Assembly: GCF_003364295.1 (NCBI RefSeq)
Contig: NZ_NXLO01000003.1
Coordinates: 186,001-250,000, forward strand
Direction of reading: 5' to 3'
DNA: 64,000 nt
Source: Helicobacter sp. MIT 99-5507
GTDB lineage: Bacteria; Campylobacterota; Campylobacteria; Campylobacterales; Helicobacteraceae
In this document: positions 25,317-35,157 of the stretch, piece after piece
How the letters are laid out: each line of letters starts with the position of its first letter
How positions within the stretch are numbered: position 1 is the stretch's first letter
Notes under the pieces: generated by a model
The model's database searches: none
What the model was told of the DNA's origin: nothing
The model's input: the letters and a program-made list of their open reading frames with translations, nothing else
Position numbers and translations under genes: made by a program

Positions 25317-27035
25317 TTAAAAATCTTTCTTTCTATCTAATTCCTTTGATTCCTCTAATCCAGCCGTAGCATCGTTAGTTTCTACTATACGATTTACTAC
25401 TTCAGAATATCCTAAATCTTGCAGACTTGGATTATCATCAGATCTTTTAATAATATGTGGTGTGATGATAATAATCATTTCAGTTGTTTGCTCTGATGTG
25501 CCATCATATGAGAATAAATATTTTAATAATGGAATATAACCAAGTATTGGAACTCTATTTGTGTTATTTGAAACACTTTTGCTTATTAATCCACCTAATA
25601 CAACTCTATCGCCATCTTTTGCTCTTACTAAAGAAGAAAGCTGATTTGATGATAGGTTTGGTGGCTCAGATAATGCTGTAGCTGCGTTTTCTGTATTTCT
25701 ATCCTTTGTTTGTGTAATAGAAGGATTAATCTTTAGCATAATATATTCACCTTGCACAGATGGAGTAACATCTAATAATACACCAGAGAATACTGATGGG
25801 AAGCTAGTAGATGTATTTTGAGTTGTTCCACCAGAAGATGAATTTTGAAATACTGAACTTTGTGCATATCTTAAAATACTACCAACGCTTATTAAAGCAG
25901 GTTGATTGCTAAGGGTTAATACTTTTGGATTTGATACAGATCTTACTTTTCCATATGCATTTAAAAATTCAACTATTCTAGTCATTTGAACACCAGATGA
26001 AAAAATATTGATACTAGTGCCACCACCGCCAATATCAATTCTAGTATTATCTTCATTTCCAGAAGCATAAGCAGGAACTAAAAGATTACCAAAATTCCAA
26101 AATTGATTCCAATCAACACCAACAGTATTTGAATTTGTATGAGTTACTGTCAAAATATTTACATCTATCATAACTTGATTTTGAATTTGGTCTTCAAGAT
26201 TTTTGATGTATTTTCTTACTCTATCAAGCTGTTTTACTGTTCCTGTTACAGTTACCAATCCTGCAATTTTATTTACAACAACACTCTGTCCATCACCAAT
26301 GTCATAACCCTGTGCTTGATTAGAATCTTGAGCATCTTGCTGGTCTTGAGAGTTAGAAAAGATTCTTTTTGGTTGATGTGCATCACCTGGTCTAAAGGCA
26401 ATTTCAAAAATTTCTTTTTCTAATCTACCCCAAAAATCAAATTGATCCATAGATAGTATTTTTGTTCCAGATATACTATCTACTTTTCCGCTTTGTAATC
26501 CATTTGAAGTAAGAGAAGAATGGACGCTATTTTGAATATCTGTTGTTGTAGATGCAGAGTTTAAACCACCACCTGTAGTGCCTGTGCCACCTGTATTGCT
26601 TGTTGTAGAACTATCAGAAGTCATAGCATTTTGAGATAATACTATATCTGTATTACTTGCGCCGATTCTAGAAGTACCAATATAATTGATTTGGAATGTT
26701 TCAGTAATCAAAAAAGATACTTTTAATAAATTACCATTAAATTCATAATTTAATTCATTCTCAGTAAGTATCAAATCAAATATTTTTTCTATTGGCAATT
26801 GTCTAACATTTACTGAAGCAATACTTTTTGATAGCTTATCTTTAGCAGCTCTATCTTGAACAAGCATGCTATAACCACATTCTGCAGCCAATTGACTAAG
26901 TAAATCGCCAACTGCTACACCATCTTGACTTGAAGTAGAAATAGTGAATAATCTATCTCCACATAATTCGTTTGCATGCAAAAAATGTGCACTCACTAAT
27001 AAACCAAATACTAAAGTAAAAATATTCTTTCTCAT
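25317..27035 (-). CDS. Outer-membrane secretin (MshL/CtsD/PilQ-like)
   Basis: The 572-residue protein has a signal peptide (cleavage after about residue 22, near HANEL), a secretin/TonB short N-terminal (STN) domain (about 45-115), a Ser/Thr/Gly-rich linker (about 130-180), an N1-like domain (near 250-290, NKIAGLVTVTGTVKQLDRVRKYI), and a C-terminal secretin beta-barrel region with VVLGGLISKSV and RVPILGYIPLLKYLF. This is the multimeric gate for a pilus or DNA-uptake pseudopilus. Length and STN domain match MshL. It is the fourth gene of the operon. Confidence 0.92.
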   Translation of the reverse strand: MRKNIFTLVFGLLVSAHFLHANELCGDRLFTISTSSQDGVAVGDLLSQLAAECGYSMLVQDRAAKDKLSKSIASVNVRQLPIEKIFDLILTENELNYEFNGNLLKVSFLITETFQINYIGTSRIGASNTDIVLSQNAMTSDSSTTSNTGGTGTTGGGLNSASTTTDIQNSVHSSLTSNGLQSGKVDSISGTKILSMDQFDFWGRLEKEIFEIAFRPGDAHQPKRIFSNSQDQQDAQDSNQAQGYDIGDGQSVVVNKIAGLVTVTGTVKQLDRVRKYIKNLEDQIQNQVMIDVNILTVTHTNSNTVGVDWNQFWNFGNLLVPAYASGNEDNTRIDIGGGGTSINIFSSGVQMTRIVEFLNAYGKVRSVSNPKVLTLSNQPALISVGSILRYAQSSVFQNSSSGGTTQNTSTSFPSVFSGVLLDVTPSVQGEYIMLKINPSITQTKDRNTENAATALSEPPNLSSNQLSSLVRAKDGDRVVLGGLISKSVSNNTNRVPILGYIPLLKYLFSYDGTSEQTTEMIIIITPHIIKRSDDNPSLQDLGYSEVVNRIVETNDATAGLEESKELDRKKDF

Positions 27036-27052
27036 TCTAATTACACCTGTTA

Positions 27053-27574
27053 TTATTTAATTTCAATATTATTATGATTTGCATATACATATAAAACTCT
27101 TGTTTGAGTTCTAAATTTTAACTCTACTCTATCCTGTTGTATATTTGACACAGTCCAGCCCTCAATAATATCATCTTCTCCAACCCAAGTATTATTTATA
27201 CTAGCCTTATTTTCAAAAATACCATTCAAAACAAGAATAGCTTGTTCTGCTTTTAGTATGCTTTCTAAATCATCTTTTGATTGCGGATATACATATATAA
27301 ATGGATCATCAATTCTTGAGCCTTCTTTTATATAATCAATTCTATCAAATGTAATAATATCATTTTTTAATTTTTCATCAGCACTTATTGCAACATCATC
27401 TTGAATCTCTGTCTTATCAGATGAAGTTTGATTGTTTAATGATGCACTATTATTAACTGGTGCAGTTGCATTATTATCAACAATATTATTTGCTGATGTA
27501 TTCAGCTCTATCGTTACATTATCATTTGCAAAAGAAATATTTATAATCAATAAAGATAAAAGCAGAATCCTCAT
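27053..27574 (-). CDS. Exported PilP/MshK-position protein of the pilus locus
   Basis: The 173-residue protein has a signal peptide (about 1-16), a low-complexity region rich in Asn, Ser and Thr to about residue 60, and a folded C-terminal half with DYIKEGSRIDDPFIY, ILVLNGIFENKASINNTWV and VELKFRTQTRVLYVY. The last part resembles the homology-region fold of PilP/GspC/MshK proteins, which bridge secretin and inner membrane, but this rests on position and general pattern. It lies between the PilO-like gene (1-base contact) and the secretin gene. Confidence 0.65.
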   Translation of the reverse strand: MRILLLSLLIINISFANDNVTIELNTSANNIVDNNATAPVNNSASLNNQTSSDKTEIQDDVAISADEKLKNDIITFDRIDYIKEGSRIDDPFIYVYPQSKDDLESILKAEQAILVLNGIFENKASINNTWVGEDDIIEGWTVSNIQQDRVELKFRTQTRVLYVYANHNNIEIK

Positions 27575-28215
27575 TAAGCCCCTCCTCTAAAATTTCTTAT
27601 AGCTATACTAAAGTTTAATCTATTATCTTTGCTTTCTATAATAACACTATCAATAGATATAAATTTACCATAAGTTTCTAGCCAATCCATATATTTTAAT
27701 ATAGAAGAAAATCTACCATGTCCAAATAGATTAAATGATGAATATCGCATACCACCAAGTGTTTCATTTTCACCACTCATAGCAATATCTGTGCCATTAA
27801 CAATTAATCCCATAGCAGTAGCAGCCTTTGATGCATCATCAAATGTCAAAAACCAATCTTTACTATATACAAAAATCTCTTCTCTTAATTTTTTTAATAA
27901 CTCTAATTCACTATTTGCTTGAGCAATTTCTTCTTGAGAGGTTCTTATCCTTTGCTCCAATGCATAAAAACCACCATTTTCCATACTATCAATATAACCT
28001 TGTTCTTCTGTTACTTTAGTAAGTATTTCATTATATATATCATTTTTATTTAACTTAATATTTGTGCTCAAATCAAATAAAATAAAATAAACAATACCTG
28101 CTAATGCAATACCTACAAGAGTTCCAAGCAATAATCTTTCTGACTGATTCTTGCTTGATAAATACTCATCTAACTTATCTAATTGTTCATAAACTTGCAC
28201 TTGAAATTGATTCAT
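27574..28215 (-). CDS. PilO/MshJ-like alignment protein
   Basis: The 213-residue bitopic protein has one membrane helix (about 29-46, TLVGIALAGIVYFILF), a coiled-coil (about 65-105, with EQRIRTSQEEIAQANSELELLKKLREE), and a small C-terminal ferredoxin-like domain (SSILKYMDWLETYGKFISIDSVIIES, then FSIAIRNF). This is the layout of PilO, GspM and MshJ. It overlaps the upstream PilM/N-like gene by 4 bases and touches the next gene. Confidence 0.78.
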   Translation of the reverse strand: MNQFQVQVYEQLDKLDEYLSSKNQSERLLLGTLVGIALAGIVYFILFDLSTNIKLNKNDIYNEILTKVTEEQGYIDSMENGGFYALEQRIRTSQEEIAQANSELELLKKLREEIFVYSKDWFLTFDDASKAATAMGLIVNGTDIAMSGENETLGGMRYSSFNLFGHGRFSSILKYMDWLETYGKFISIDSVIIESKDNRLNFSIAIRNFRGGA

Positions 28216-29948
28216 CTAACAACCACCCTAACAATAGAATTTAAATATCCTTTTACAAAACTATCTAGCTCTTCATTTCCACTTAGATCAATATTTGCTG
28301 GTATTGGTTCTACTTCGTGTGGTATAGTAGAGTTATTATCTTGTGTTGTAATCGCATCACTTACTGCTTGTCCAATATTTGCAGCTGCATTTGCGATAGT
28401 TCTTGCAACACCTGCTGCATTACTATTAGAATTTGTTTCCTCCTCAAGCCCTATTTTGATAACTCTATCTGTAATGACATTTTTATATACACCTTTATCA
28501 TTTAATGCTTTTATGAAATCAGATATATCTTGTTGTGTTTTTGAAAATAGATTTAGTTCTACTACCAAACTTCTATTATCACCAGATGAATTAGCTGTGG
28601 CTTTAATCACCCTTACATTGCTATTTTCTGCAACTTGTAAAATGTCATTTAAGACCTTAGATTTTTGGATATATTCAACTTGCCAAGATCTTATTGTCCC
28701 CATATCATTTCGCATATTGCTAATTTCCATGCCAACTTCATCTTTTTGCTTTTTCAAATCTTCAATTTGAGCATTCAATCTATTTTCATCTTCTCTATAT
28801 TGCTCTGCTTTAGGCAATATTTCACTATCATATGATGATTGCAGTATATCACTTCTGATAGAATAAAAATTCATCATTACAAAATTATATATAGGATAAA
28901 TTAGCGATAAAACAAATAAGCCGGCTGCAATTGCAACAAATTGAGAAGAATCTCTTTGGCTAAGTGGTTTTGGTCGTTTTGCATGTGAGAAGTTTGGAAT
29001 ATCGTTATTTACATTCGATATTAAATAGCTAGCATAAGTCATTGATATATCAGCTATAGCTAACAATCCTTTATTAACAGGTATTGATGAAAGAGAATTA
29101 TATGGCTTGGTTTCAATTAAAAAAGTATCTCTAAAGAATGATAAAAATTCCTCATTATACTCTATACTCATACCATAATATATAGCTGTTGGGTCTAAAT
29201 CTTGGTAAACCCGCTTTACATACATGATATTTTCTTCAATATCCCTACTAATCTTATTTAGCATAGAATCTAAATATGATTTATAATCAGCTACATGAGG
29301 TGATTTGCCAGCTACAAGATTTTCAAACTCTATACTATTTAATTCTAATGAAGATTCTTGGTTGAATTCAACTCTTAATTTATGTATATTAGAACTTAGT
29401 ATCTTTGTATATACCAATTCTCCTTTGCTATAGAAAGTAAATGTCCCGCTACTATCACCAATAAAAATAAAGATATGATTTGATATGGTATCTAATCTAT
29501 TAGTTCTATATAAAACTAACGGCAAGAATGGAATAGATGTAACAATATCTATAAATTGAGTTTTTTCTTTTAAATCACTATATGCGTTTTCTAAGTAGTT
29601 ATCATCGACTAAATAAACATCATAGCTCCAATTATCAGCATCAAACCCAGAATCTACTTTGCAATAATACATCTCAAAATTAGAATCTGTCGGCATATTG
29701 AGCTGTTTATATATACTTTCTGTTAGAAATGTATCAACATCACCCTCATCGATAGTCTTAGGAACTTCGATTATAGTTTTCATCAAAGCATCAAATGAAA
29801 ATGTGCTAACAATCCTTGATTTATTGCTAAACTTTTTTACATAAGGTGTAATACTATTACCACTACTTACATATGCAAGTCTAGTATTAGAGTCATAGTA
29901 GATCATATCATTCAATCTTTTGCTTTTCTTTTTTACATTAAGCTTCAT
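28212..29948 (-). CDS. PilM/PilN-like inner-membrane protein (MshI-type fusion)
   Basis: The 578-residue protein starts with about 330 soluble residues in an actin-like (PilM/MshI) arrangement, e.g. FIFIGDSSGTFTFYSKGELVY near 175 and a second Gly/Ser-rich loop later. One membrane helix follows (about 337-357, FVAIAAGLFVLSLIYPIYNF), then a coiled coil (about 375-415) and a PilN-like domain (about 440-500, VLNDILQVAENSNVRVIKAT, TQQDISDFIKALND). An Ala/Asn-rich tail follows. It opens the seven-gene operon. The actin-like assignment is weak; the PilN half is firmer. A 16-base palindrome sits upstream at 30035-30050. Confidence 0.7.
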   Translation of the reverse strand: MKLNVKKKSKRLNDMIYYDSNTRLAYVSSGNSITPYVKKFSNKSRIVSTFSFDALMKTIIEVPKTIDEGDVDTFLTESIYKQLNMPTDSNFEMYYCKVDSGFDADNWSYDVYLVDDNYLENAYSDLKEKTQFIDIVTSIPFLPLVLYRTNRLDTISNHIFIFIGDSSGTFTFYSKGELVYTKILSSNIHKLRVEFNQESSLELNSIEFENLVAGKSPHVADYKSYLDSMLNKISRDIEENIMYVKRVYQDLDPTAIYYGMSIEYNEEFLSFFRDTFLIETKPYNSLSSIPVNKGLLAIADISMTYASYLISNVNNDIPNFSHAKRPKPLSQRDSSQFVAIAAGLFVLSLIYPIYNFVMMNFYSIRSDILQSSYDSEILPKAEQYREDENRLNAQIEDLKKQKDEVGMEISNMRNDMGTIRSWQVEYIQKSKVLNDILQVAENSNVRVIKATANSSGDNRSLVVELNLFSKTQQDISDFIKALNDKGVYKNVITDRVIKIGLEEETNSNSNAAGVARTIANAAANIGQAVSDAITTQDNNSTIPHEVEPIPANIDLSGNEELDSFVKGYLNSIVRVVVR

Positions 29949-30034
29949 ATTATAACATCCCTAAAAATTATAAATTTTAACAACTAAAAATAGTAAATTG
30001 CTACAAACAATAACTCAAACATTTAAACCAATAA

Positions 30035-30050
30035 TTTGAATATATTCAAA
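30035..30050. promoter_or_regulatory. Perfect 16-base palindrome upstream of the pilus operon
   Basis: TTTGAATATATTCAAA is its own reverse complement. It lies 87 bases before the first gene of the pilus operon and after the mutS2 stop, in a 202-base AT-rich gap (29949-30150) that must contain the operon promoter. It may be an operator. Confidence 0.4.
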
Positions 30051-30150
30051 AAATATTAATATTAATTTAAGACTATAATTATAATTAAAATTATAATATA
30101 AAACAACACTTAATAAACTAAAAAGTGTAAATATAACATATATTTTATAC

Positions 30151-32370
30151 TTAAAATCTTACAAGTTTTGCCCCAAAACCACCATTTTTAAATGGGGCAT
30201 CACTAAAACTTTTTACTTTTTTGTGATTTTCTAAAAATTCTTTTACAACTTTTGATAGCACGCCACTACCTATGCCATGTTTGATTATTACTTCATCATA
30301 TCCAGCCATGAGACATTTAGAAATATAATCATCTAGCAATATAAGAGCCTCATCTACCCTTTTACCATGCAAATCAAGGGATGGCAAACAATGTAGAGCA
30401 TCCAAGTTAAAGCTAATATTTTGCTTTTTTCTATCTTTTATTACTGCGCCAAGCCTTAGCTTTGAGATATGAATCTTCATTTTTCTACCATTATCCAAAT
30501 CAACCAAAGCCATATCATTACTAATATTTGCAATAACTCCACTACTTTTTCCACTCTGCACTCTATTTCCAACTTCAAATTTGATATTTTTATTGATTTC
30601 TGGTTTTGGTAGTGATTTTAATAATTCATTTTGCCTGTTTAGTGTTTGCTGCATTGTTTTTGTATTATTTGTCTTAATTGCTGTTTTTAAGTCTTTTAAT
30701 GCAATATTATAAATATTTTCTAGTTCTATTTTTTTATTATTTAATTCTAGATTCTGCTTTGAGATAAGTTCATTTAATTCATTATTTTTATTTTCATTTG
30801 ATTTTATTAATTTATCTAATCTATCTTCTTTTTGCCTTAGTTTTGCTTGTAAAAGCGAGGTTTGTTCTATTAGCTCATTTAGATTCTCCAAATTATCACC
30901 ATATAATGCTTTTGCATCATTTATTATATTTATTGGAATCCCATATCGCATAGCACTCTCAAATGCATAAGATTTACCAATACAACCTTGCAAAAATTTA
31001 TATGTTGGGATTCTGGCATTCTCATCATACAAAGCCGATATAAGTTCGACATTTGGATTTTTAGCCATCATTGAGGCAAGTTGTTTGTGATGTGTTGTGA
31101 TGACTACTTTTGCACCTTTATTTTGTAAATATTTTAGTATAGAAAAATACAGCGCACTTGCTTCATTTGCATCAGTTCCTAGCTCTATTTCATCAATACC
31201 AAGCAATAATCGTTCTTGTGATAAAATATTTTTAAATTCTATCATTCTACCTGCAAATGTTGATATATCATTTTTAGAATTTTGTGGATCATTTATAACT
31301 GCATATATATTTTTAAAATTTGCAATTTTTGACTTGAGCGCATTTATTTTAAATGGAATGAGATATTTTGCAAGCAATACAGCACTAAGTATAGATTTTA
31401 GTAGCATTGTTTTACCACCTGCATTTACACCTGTGATAATCAATATTTGCTTTGAAAAATCAATATTGCTAAATATTGGATTTGTTAGTGCAGGATGTGC
31501 AAAATCACACAATACAATATCACCTTTATTGTTTGGCAATATAAAACTATAATCAAATGCTTTTGCAAACATAACCCTGGCTTGAATACTATCAAACTTA
31601 TCAAACTCTCCATTTATGTATTTTAAAAATGCATGGTTTTTTAAAAATACTTTAGAAATATTAGTTTCAATTTCATAAATTAGAATCTCAATTTCTACAT
31701 AAAGCTTATCGAGCCTATCATATAGACTTTGAAGCGTAGCAGGAAATACATAAAAATACCCAGCATTTGAACGTTCTAAGATTCTGCCATCTAAATATTT
31801 ATTAAATCCAGCTTTAAGCAAAAGACATTCTTTAGAATCTATCAAATGAGTCTGTTTATCGACTAAATATGGCAAGATTCTATCTTTTTGCAATATTTTA
31901 TTGATAGATTTTTTTATCTCGGCTTTTAGTGAAGTGATATTTGAATTTAGAGAATCTAGCTTGGGATATATGCCATTATTTATTTTTCCATCATCATCAA
32001 AACTCTTTGTGATATTTATAATATCATTTGGAATATTGATATTTGATAACCAGCTTGATATATGCTTTGAGTGAGAAAAATTTATTCTTTTTAAATACAA
32101 AAAATATTTGATAATTTTAATAAATTCAAATATAGAATCCAGTTTTAAGATTCCAAGTTTTTTTATATGAACCAATGCAGAATCTAGATTTGATACTTGC
32201 TTTGGGGGTATAAATTGCACTACTTCAAGCTCATCGATAAATTGCTTTAAAATAGTAATATCACCTGCAATATAAAATGGAGTAATACGAGCAAAAAAAT
32301 CACTAAATTTATTAACAAACTCGGCTAAATCAAGTTTATTGCATAGCCCTTCTATATCTTTTTGTAACAT
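30151..32370 (-). CDS. mutS2: MutS2 endonuclease/ATPase with Smr domain
   Basis: MutS2 limits homologous recombination in H. pylori and does not act in mismatch repair; newer work in other bacteria ties the family to collided ribosomes. The 739-residue protein has a coiled-coil N-terminal region, Walker A GVNAGGKT (about 312-319), Walker B GIDEIELGTDANE, the HHK dimer-switch region (TTHHKQL), a KOW-like stretch (FEVGNRVQSGKSSGVIANI), and a C-terminal Smr nuclease domain with LDLHGKRVDEA and HGIGSG. The mismatch-recognition domain I of MutS is absent, as expected. It is the last gene in the block matching H. pylori HP0621-HP0624. Confidence 0.95.
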   Translation of the reverse strand: MLQKDIEGLCNKLDLAEFVNKFSDFFARITPFYIAGDITILKQFIDELEVVQFIPPKQVSNLDSALVHIKKLGILKLDSIFEFIKIIKYFLYLKRINFSHSKHISSWLSNINIPNDIINITKSFDDDGKINNGIYPKLDSLNSNITSLKAEIKKSINKILQKDRILPYLVDKQTHLIDSKECLLLKAGFNKYLDGRILERSNAGYFYVFPATLQSLYDRLDKLYVEIEILIYEIETNISKVFLKNHAFLKYINGEFDKFDSIQARVMFAKAFDYSFILPNNKGDIVLCDFAHPALTNPIFSNIDFSKQILIITGVNAGGKTMLLKSILSAVLLAKYLIPFKINALKSKIANFKNIYAVINDPQNSKNDISTFAGRMIEFKNILSQERLLLGIDEIELGTDANEASALYFSILKYLQNKGAKVVITTHHKQLASMMAKNPNVELISALYDENARIPTYKFLQGCIGKSYAFESAMRYGIPINIINDAKALYGDNLENLNELIEQTSLLQAKLRQKEDRLDKLIKSNENKNNELNELISKQNLELNNKKIELENIYNIALKDLKTAIKTNNTKTMQQTLNRQNELLKSLPKPEINKNIKFEVGNRVQSGKSSGVIANISNDMALVDLDNGRKMKIHISKLRLGAVIKDRKKQNISFNLDALHCLPSLDLHGKRVDEALILLDDYISKCLMAGYDEVIIKHGIGSGVLSKVVKEFLENHKKVKSFSDAPFKNGGFGAKLVRF

Positions 32371-32377
32371 TGATTTT

Positions 32378-32713
32378 TTAATAACATTGTTTTATAAAGA
32401 TAATTTTTCCATAAAACTCAGTATCTTTTTTGCCAATAAAACTTAAAGTAGGATTAGTGAAATTGAATTTATCACTATTTATATCAATATCACCACATTT
32501 TATTGTCTCACCACGCATAAATGCACTAATTAGCTCAATATCTTTTTTATTATTATTATCTTGGATAGTGGTGTATATGCCTATTGTAATTAGCAAAATT
32601 ACTATCAAAATGCTAACAATAACTTTATTTCGTTTTGTAAAATTATCTTTTATAATAAAATACAATGCCACACCAATGATAATTGCAACTAAAAAATATA
32701 TAAAGATTTTCAT
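32378..32713 (-). CDS. Small conserved membrane protein between murC and mutS2
   Basis: The 111-residue protein has two hydrophobic helices (about 3-20 and 30-48) and a polar C-terminal part with two cysteines (IKCGDIDI and FIKQCY) that could form a disulfide on the outside. It occupies the same place as the hypothetical HP0622 of H. pylori. No function is known to me. It is 7 bases from both neighbours' ends, consistent with a tight operon. Confidence 0.75.
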   Translation of the reverse strand: MKIFIYFLVAIIIGVALYFIIKDNFTKRNKVIVSILIVILLITIGIYTTIQDNNNKKDIELISAFMRGETIKCGDIDINSDKFNFTNPTLSFIGKKDTEFYGKIIFIKQCY

Positions 32714-32720
32714 TTTATAC

Positions 32721-34046
32721 CTATATACTTCCTCTTATTTGATATGTAATATCGCCTGCACCAAATCCTACAATAATCCCAGAATCTAGCACTTCTAAGA
32801 TTCTATTATCCTTTATTAGCTCGATACTTGAGCCATTTCTTTTTATTTCATCGGCAAAAATTGGATTATACCTAGCAAAATAATCTCTAAAATTAATATC
32901 AACTGGCTCTTCATATGCACGCCAAACAGGCAAAATCACAAGCTTGTCTATATTTTCAAAGCAGTTTATAAATCCATCAATATTATGAATAGTCCTAGAA
33001 TATTTATGTGGTTGCCAAATCGCAGTAATAGTATCGATATTTTTTAGCTTTGCATATTGTTTTATAGAATCTAGAGTGCTTTTTATCTCTGTTGGGTGAT
33101 GTCCATAATCATCTATAATCACACAATTATCATTGCATAAAATATCAAATCTTTTTTTAATACCTATATAATTTTTGAGATTTTCTTTTATTAAATCTAT
33201 GCTAAGCTCATTTAAAGATGCAAGAATTGCAAGAGAAGCATTCAATGCTGTATGCTCTCCAAATCCCCAAACCTCAAAATCTCCAATAAATTTATTATCA
33301 TTAAACAAACTAAAAGAACTATATGGCTCATCATCTTTTAAAAAGAATCTAAGATTTCTAATATCTTTGCTTGGATAAAGCCTAATTGCATCAATATTTA
33401 GAGTAGATAAAAATTTATCCTCCGCATTAATCACACGAATTTTTGCTAAATCTAAAAAATCACTATAAGCTTTATAAAAACGATTTAAATCATAATCATA
33501 ATATTCCATATGTTCAGGCTCTGCATTTGTTACGATGGCACAATATGGATTAGAATTTAAAAAACTGCCATCGCTTTCATCAGCTTCAAATACAACACTA
33601 TCACTTTTTGCAGCACGGACATTTGAATCATATTCTTTTGATTGCGCCCCAATAATTGCTCCATATTTATTCAAAATAGCACTAAGCATAGCGGTTGTAG
33701 TGCTTTTGCCATGTGCGCCACATACAGAAAATACCCTCTTTTTAGATAATATAATCTTAAGTGCCTCTGCGCGTGAAAGCACACTTATACCTTTACTTCT
33801 TGCATATTCTAATTCTTCATTATCTTTTTTAATAATTGCAGAGTGTATAACCAAAGAAGGATTTGTTATAAAAGCCTTATTATGCGGAATGTTTATATTT
33901 ACTCCAAGAGATTGTAAATATTTTGTAGAACAACTACAAGCAACATCAGAGCCACTTATTTTCACACCTTGTGCTTGTATATATCGTGCTAAACCCGAAA
34001 TCCCAATACCACCAATGCCAACAAAATGTATATATTTTATATCCAC
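32721..34046 (-). CDS. murC: UDP-N-acetylmuramate-L-alanine ligase
   Basis: MurC adds the first amino acid of the peptidoglycan stem peptide. The 441-residue protein has the N-terminal Rossmann motif HFVGIGGIGISGLA, the P-loop CGAHGKSTTTAML (about 112-124), the EADESDGSF block, and the C-terminal DDYGHHPTEIKSTL and WQPHKYSRT motifs. Length is typical. Its ATG overlaps the aminotransferase gene by 10 bases, so the genes are expressed together. Confidence 0.96.
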   Translation of the reverse strand: MDIKYIHFVGIGGIGISGLARYIQAQGVKISGSDVACSCSTKYLQSLGVNINIPHNKAFITNPSLVIHSAIIKKDNEELEYARSKGISVLSRAEALKIILSKKRVFSVCGAHGKSTTTAMLSAILNKYGAIIGAQSKEYDSNVRAAKSDSVVFEADESDGSFLNSNPYCAIVTNAEPEHMEYYDYDLNRFYKAYSDFLDLAKIRVINAEDKFLSTLNIDAIRLYPSKDIRNLRFFLKDDEPYSSFSLFNDNKFIGDFEVWGFGEHTALNASLAILASLNELSIDLIKENLKNYIGIKKRFDILCNDNCVIIDDYGHHPTEIKSTLDSIKQYAKLKNIDTITAIWQPHKYSRTIHNIDGFINCFENIDKLVILPVWRAYEEPVDINFRDYFARYNPIFADEIKRNGSSIELIKDNRILEVLDSGIIVGFGAGDITYQIRGSI

Positions 34047-35155
34047 TTTTTAAGCCTTTTTAATGCATCAATAATGATATTTTCTTCATATACAAGAGCA
34101 AGTCTTACATAACCACTTCCTACACCATTTCTACCTAGAAATCTACCTGGAAGCACTAAGATTCCCTCATTTTCATATAATTTTTTAGTAAATTCTAAAT
34201 CATCATCTACTTTTAACCATACATAAAATGTATATGGACTTACATCAACTCCTAGAATCTCCCTTGCATGAGCTAGATTCTTAGCATATTTTTTTCTAAA
34301 AATTTCAGGACTTTCATCATCAATCCAAGCAATAGCTGCAGCCTTTTGCAATGGAATAGGACAAGCAGCCCCAATATAAGTGCGATACAACCTATATGGA
34401 CGCAATATCTCTAAATCTCCTGCAATAAAACCACTTCGCAATCCAGGGGCACTAGAACGTTTGGATATGGAATTTACACACAAAACATTTTTAAAAGCAA
34501 TATTATCCACACTAATGCAAGCCTCTAGTATTGAATGTGGCTTAGAATCTTCATAAACTTCGCTATAACATTCATCATTTAATAAAATAAAATCATATTG
34601 CAATGCAAGTTTTACCCAAGATTCTAAATCACTTTTACCCAATGTTTTACCTGTTGGGTTATTTGGTGAATTCAAAATAACTAAATCAACTTTTTTTAAA
34701 TCTTTTTCATCTAAATATGGTTTATAAGCAGAATCTATATTCATATAAATGATATTTGCACCGCTTGCAATAGCACTTCCCTCATATATTTGATAAAATG
34801 GATTTGGAAAAGCCATGGTTTTATTTTCTTTGTCTTTTAAAGTCCCAAAAACAAAAGAAGGAAAATTAAACAAACACTCTCTAGTGCCAAATGTAGGAAT
34901 AATTTGTTCTTTTGTTAGACTAACATTAAATCGCCTTTTCATAAAACCAATCTGTGAATCTATAAGATAAGATTCTCCGCTACTAGATGGATATTTATTT
35001 AATAAATTTACATTATTTACTAATTCATCTTGAATATTTTTTGGTGTATCAAATTGTGGTTCGCCTATTGTTAGCTTTATTGTATCTTTTTTAGGTTTTA
35101 TATCTTTTATTAGTTCATTTAGTCGCGTAAAAGGATATGGTGCAAAATCTATCAT
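34037..35155 (-). CDS. Class I/II PLP aminotransferase, DapC-type (HP0624-like)
   Basis: The 372-residue enzyme has the class I fold-type pattern: NSPNNPTG near 157, the NDECYSEVYE aspartate/tyrosine block, and the Schiff-base lysine in SISKRSSAPGLRSGFIAGD. The arginine-rich RSGFIAGD that binds the substrate carboxylate is present. The PNPFYQIYEG segment and overall length match N-succinyldiaminopimelate aminotransferases (DapC) of the phylum; HP0624 occupies the same locus next to murC. The substrate is inferred, and another amino acid aminotransferase is possible. Confidence 0.82.
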   Translation of the reverse strand: MIDFAPYPFTRLNELIKDIKPKKDTIKLTIGEPQFDTPKNIQDELVNNVNLLNKYPSSSGESYLIDSQIGFMKRRFNVSLTKEQIIPTFGTRECLFNFPSFVFGTLKDKENKTMAFPNPFYQIYEGSAIASGANIIYMNIDSAYKPYLDEKDLKKVDLVILNSPNNPTGKTLGKSDLESWVKLALQYDFILLNDECYSEVYEDSKPHSILEACISVDNIAFKNVLCVNSISKRSSAPGLRSGFIAGDLEILRPYRLYRTYIGAACPIPLQKAAAIAWIDDESPEIFRKKYAKNLAHAREILGVDVSPYTFYVWLKVDDDLEFTKKLYENEGILVLPGRFLGRNGVGSGYVRLALVYEENIIIDALKRLKKWI

Positions 35156-35157
35156 AA

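Noticed and set aside
28183-28770. 195-codon open frame on the plus strand
   Set aside because: It is antisense to the PilM/N-like gene and has no ribosome site or recognisable domain.
33535-34053. 172-codon open frame on the plus strand
   Set aside because: It is fully antisense to the well-supported murC gene.
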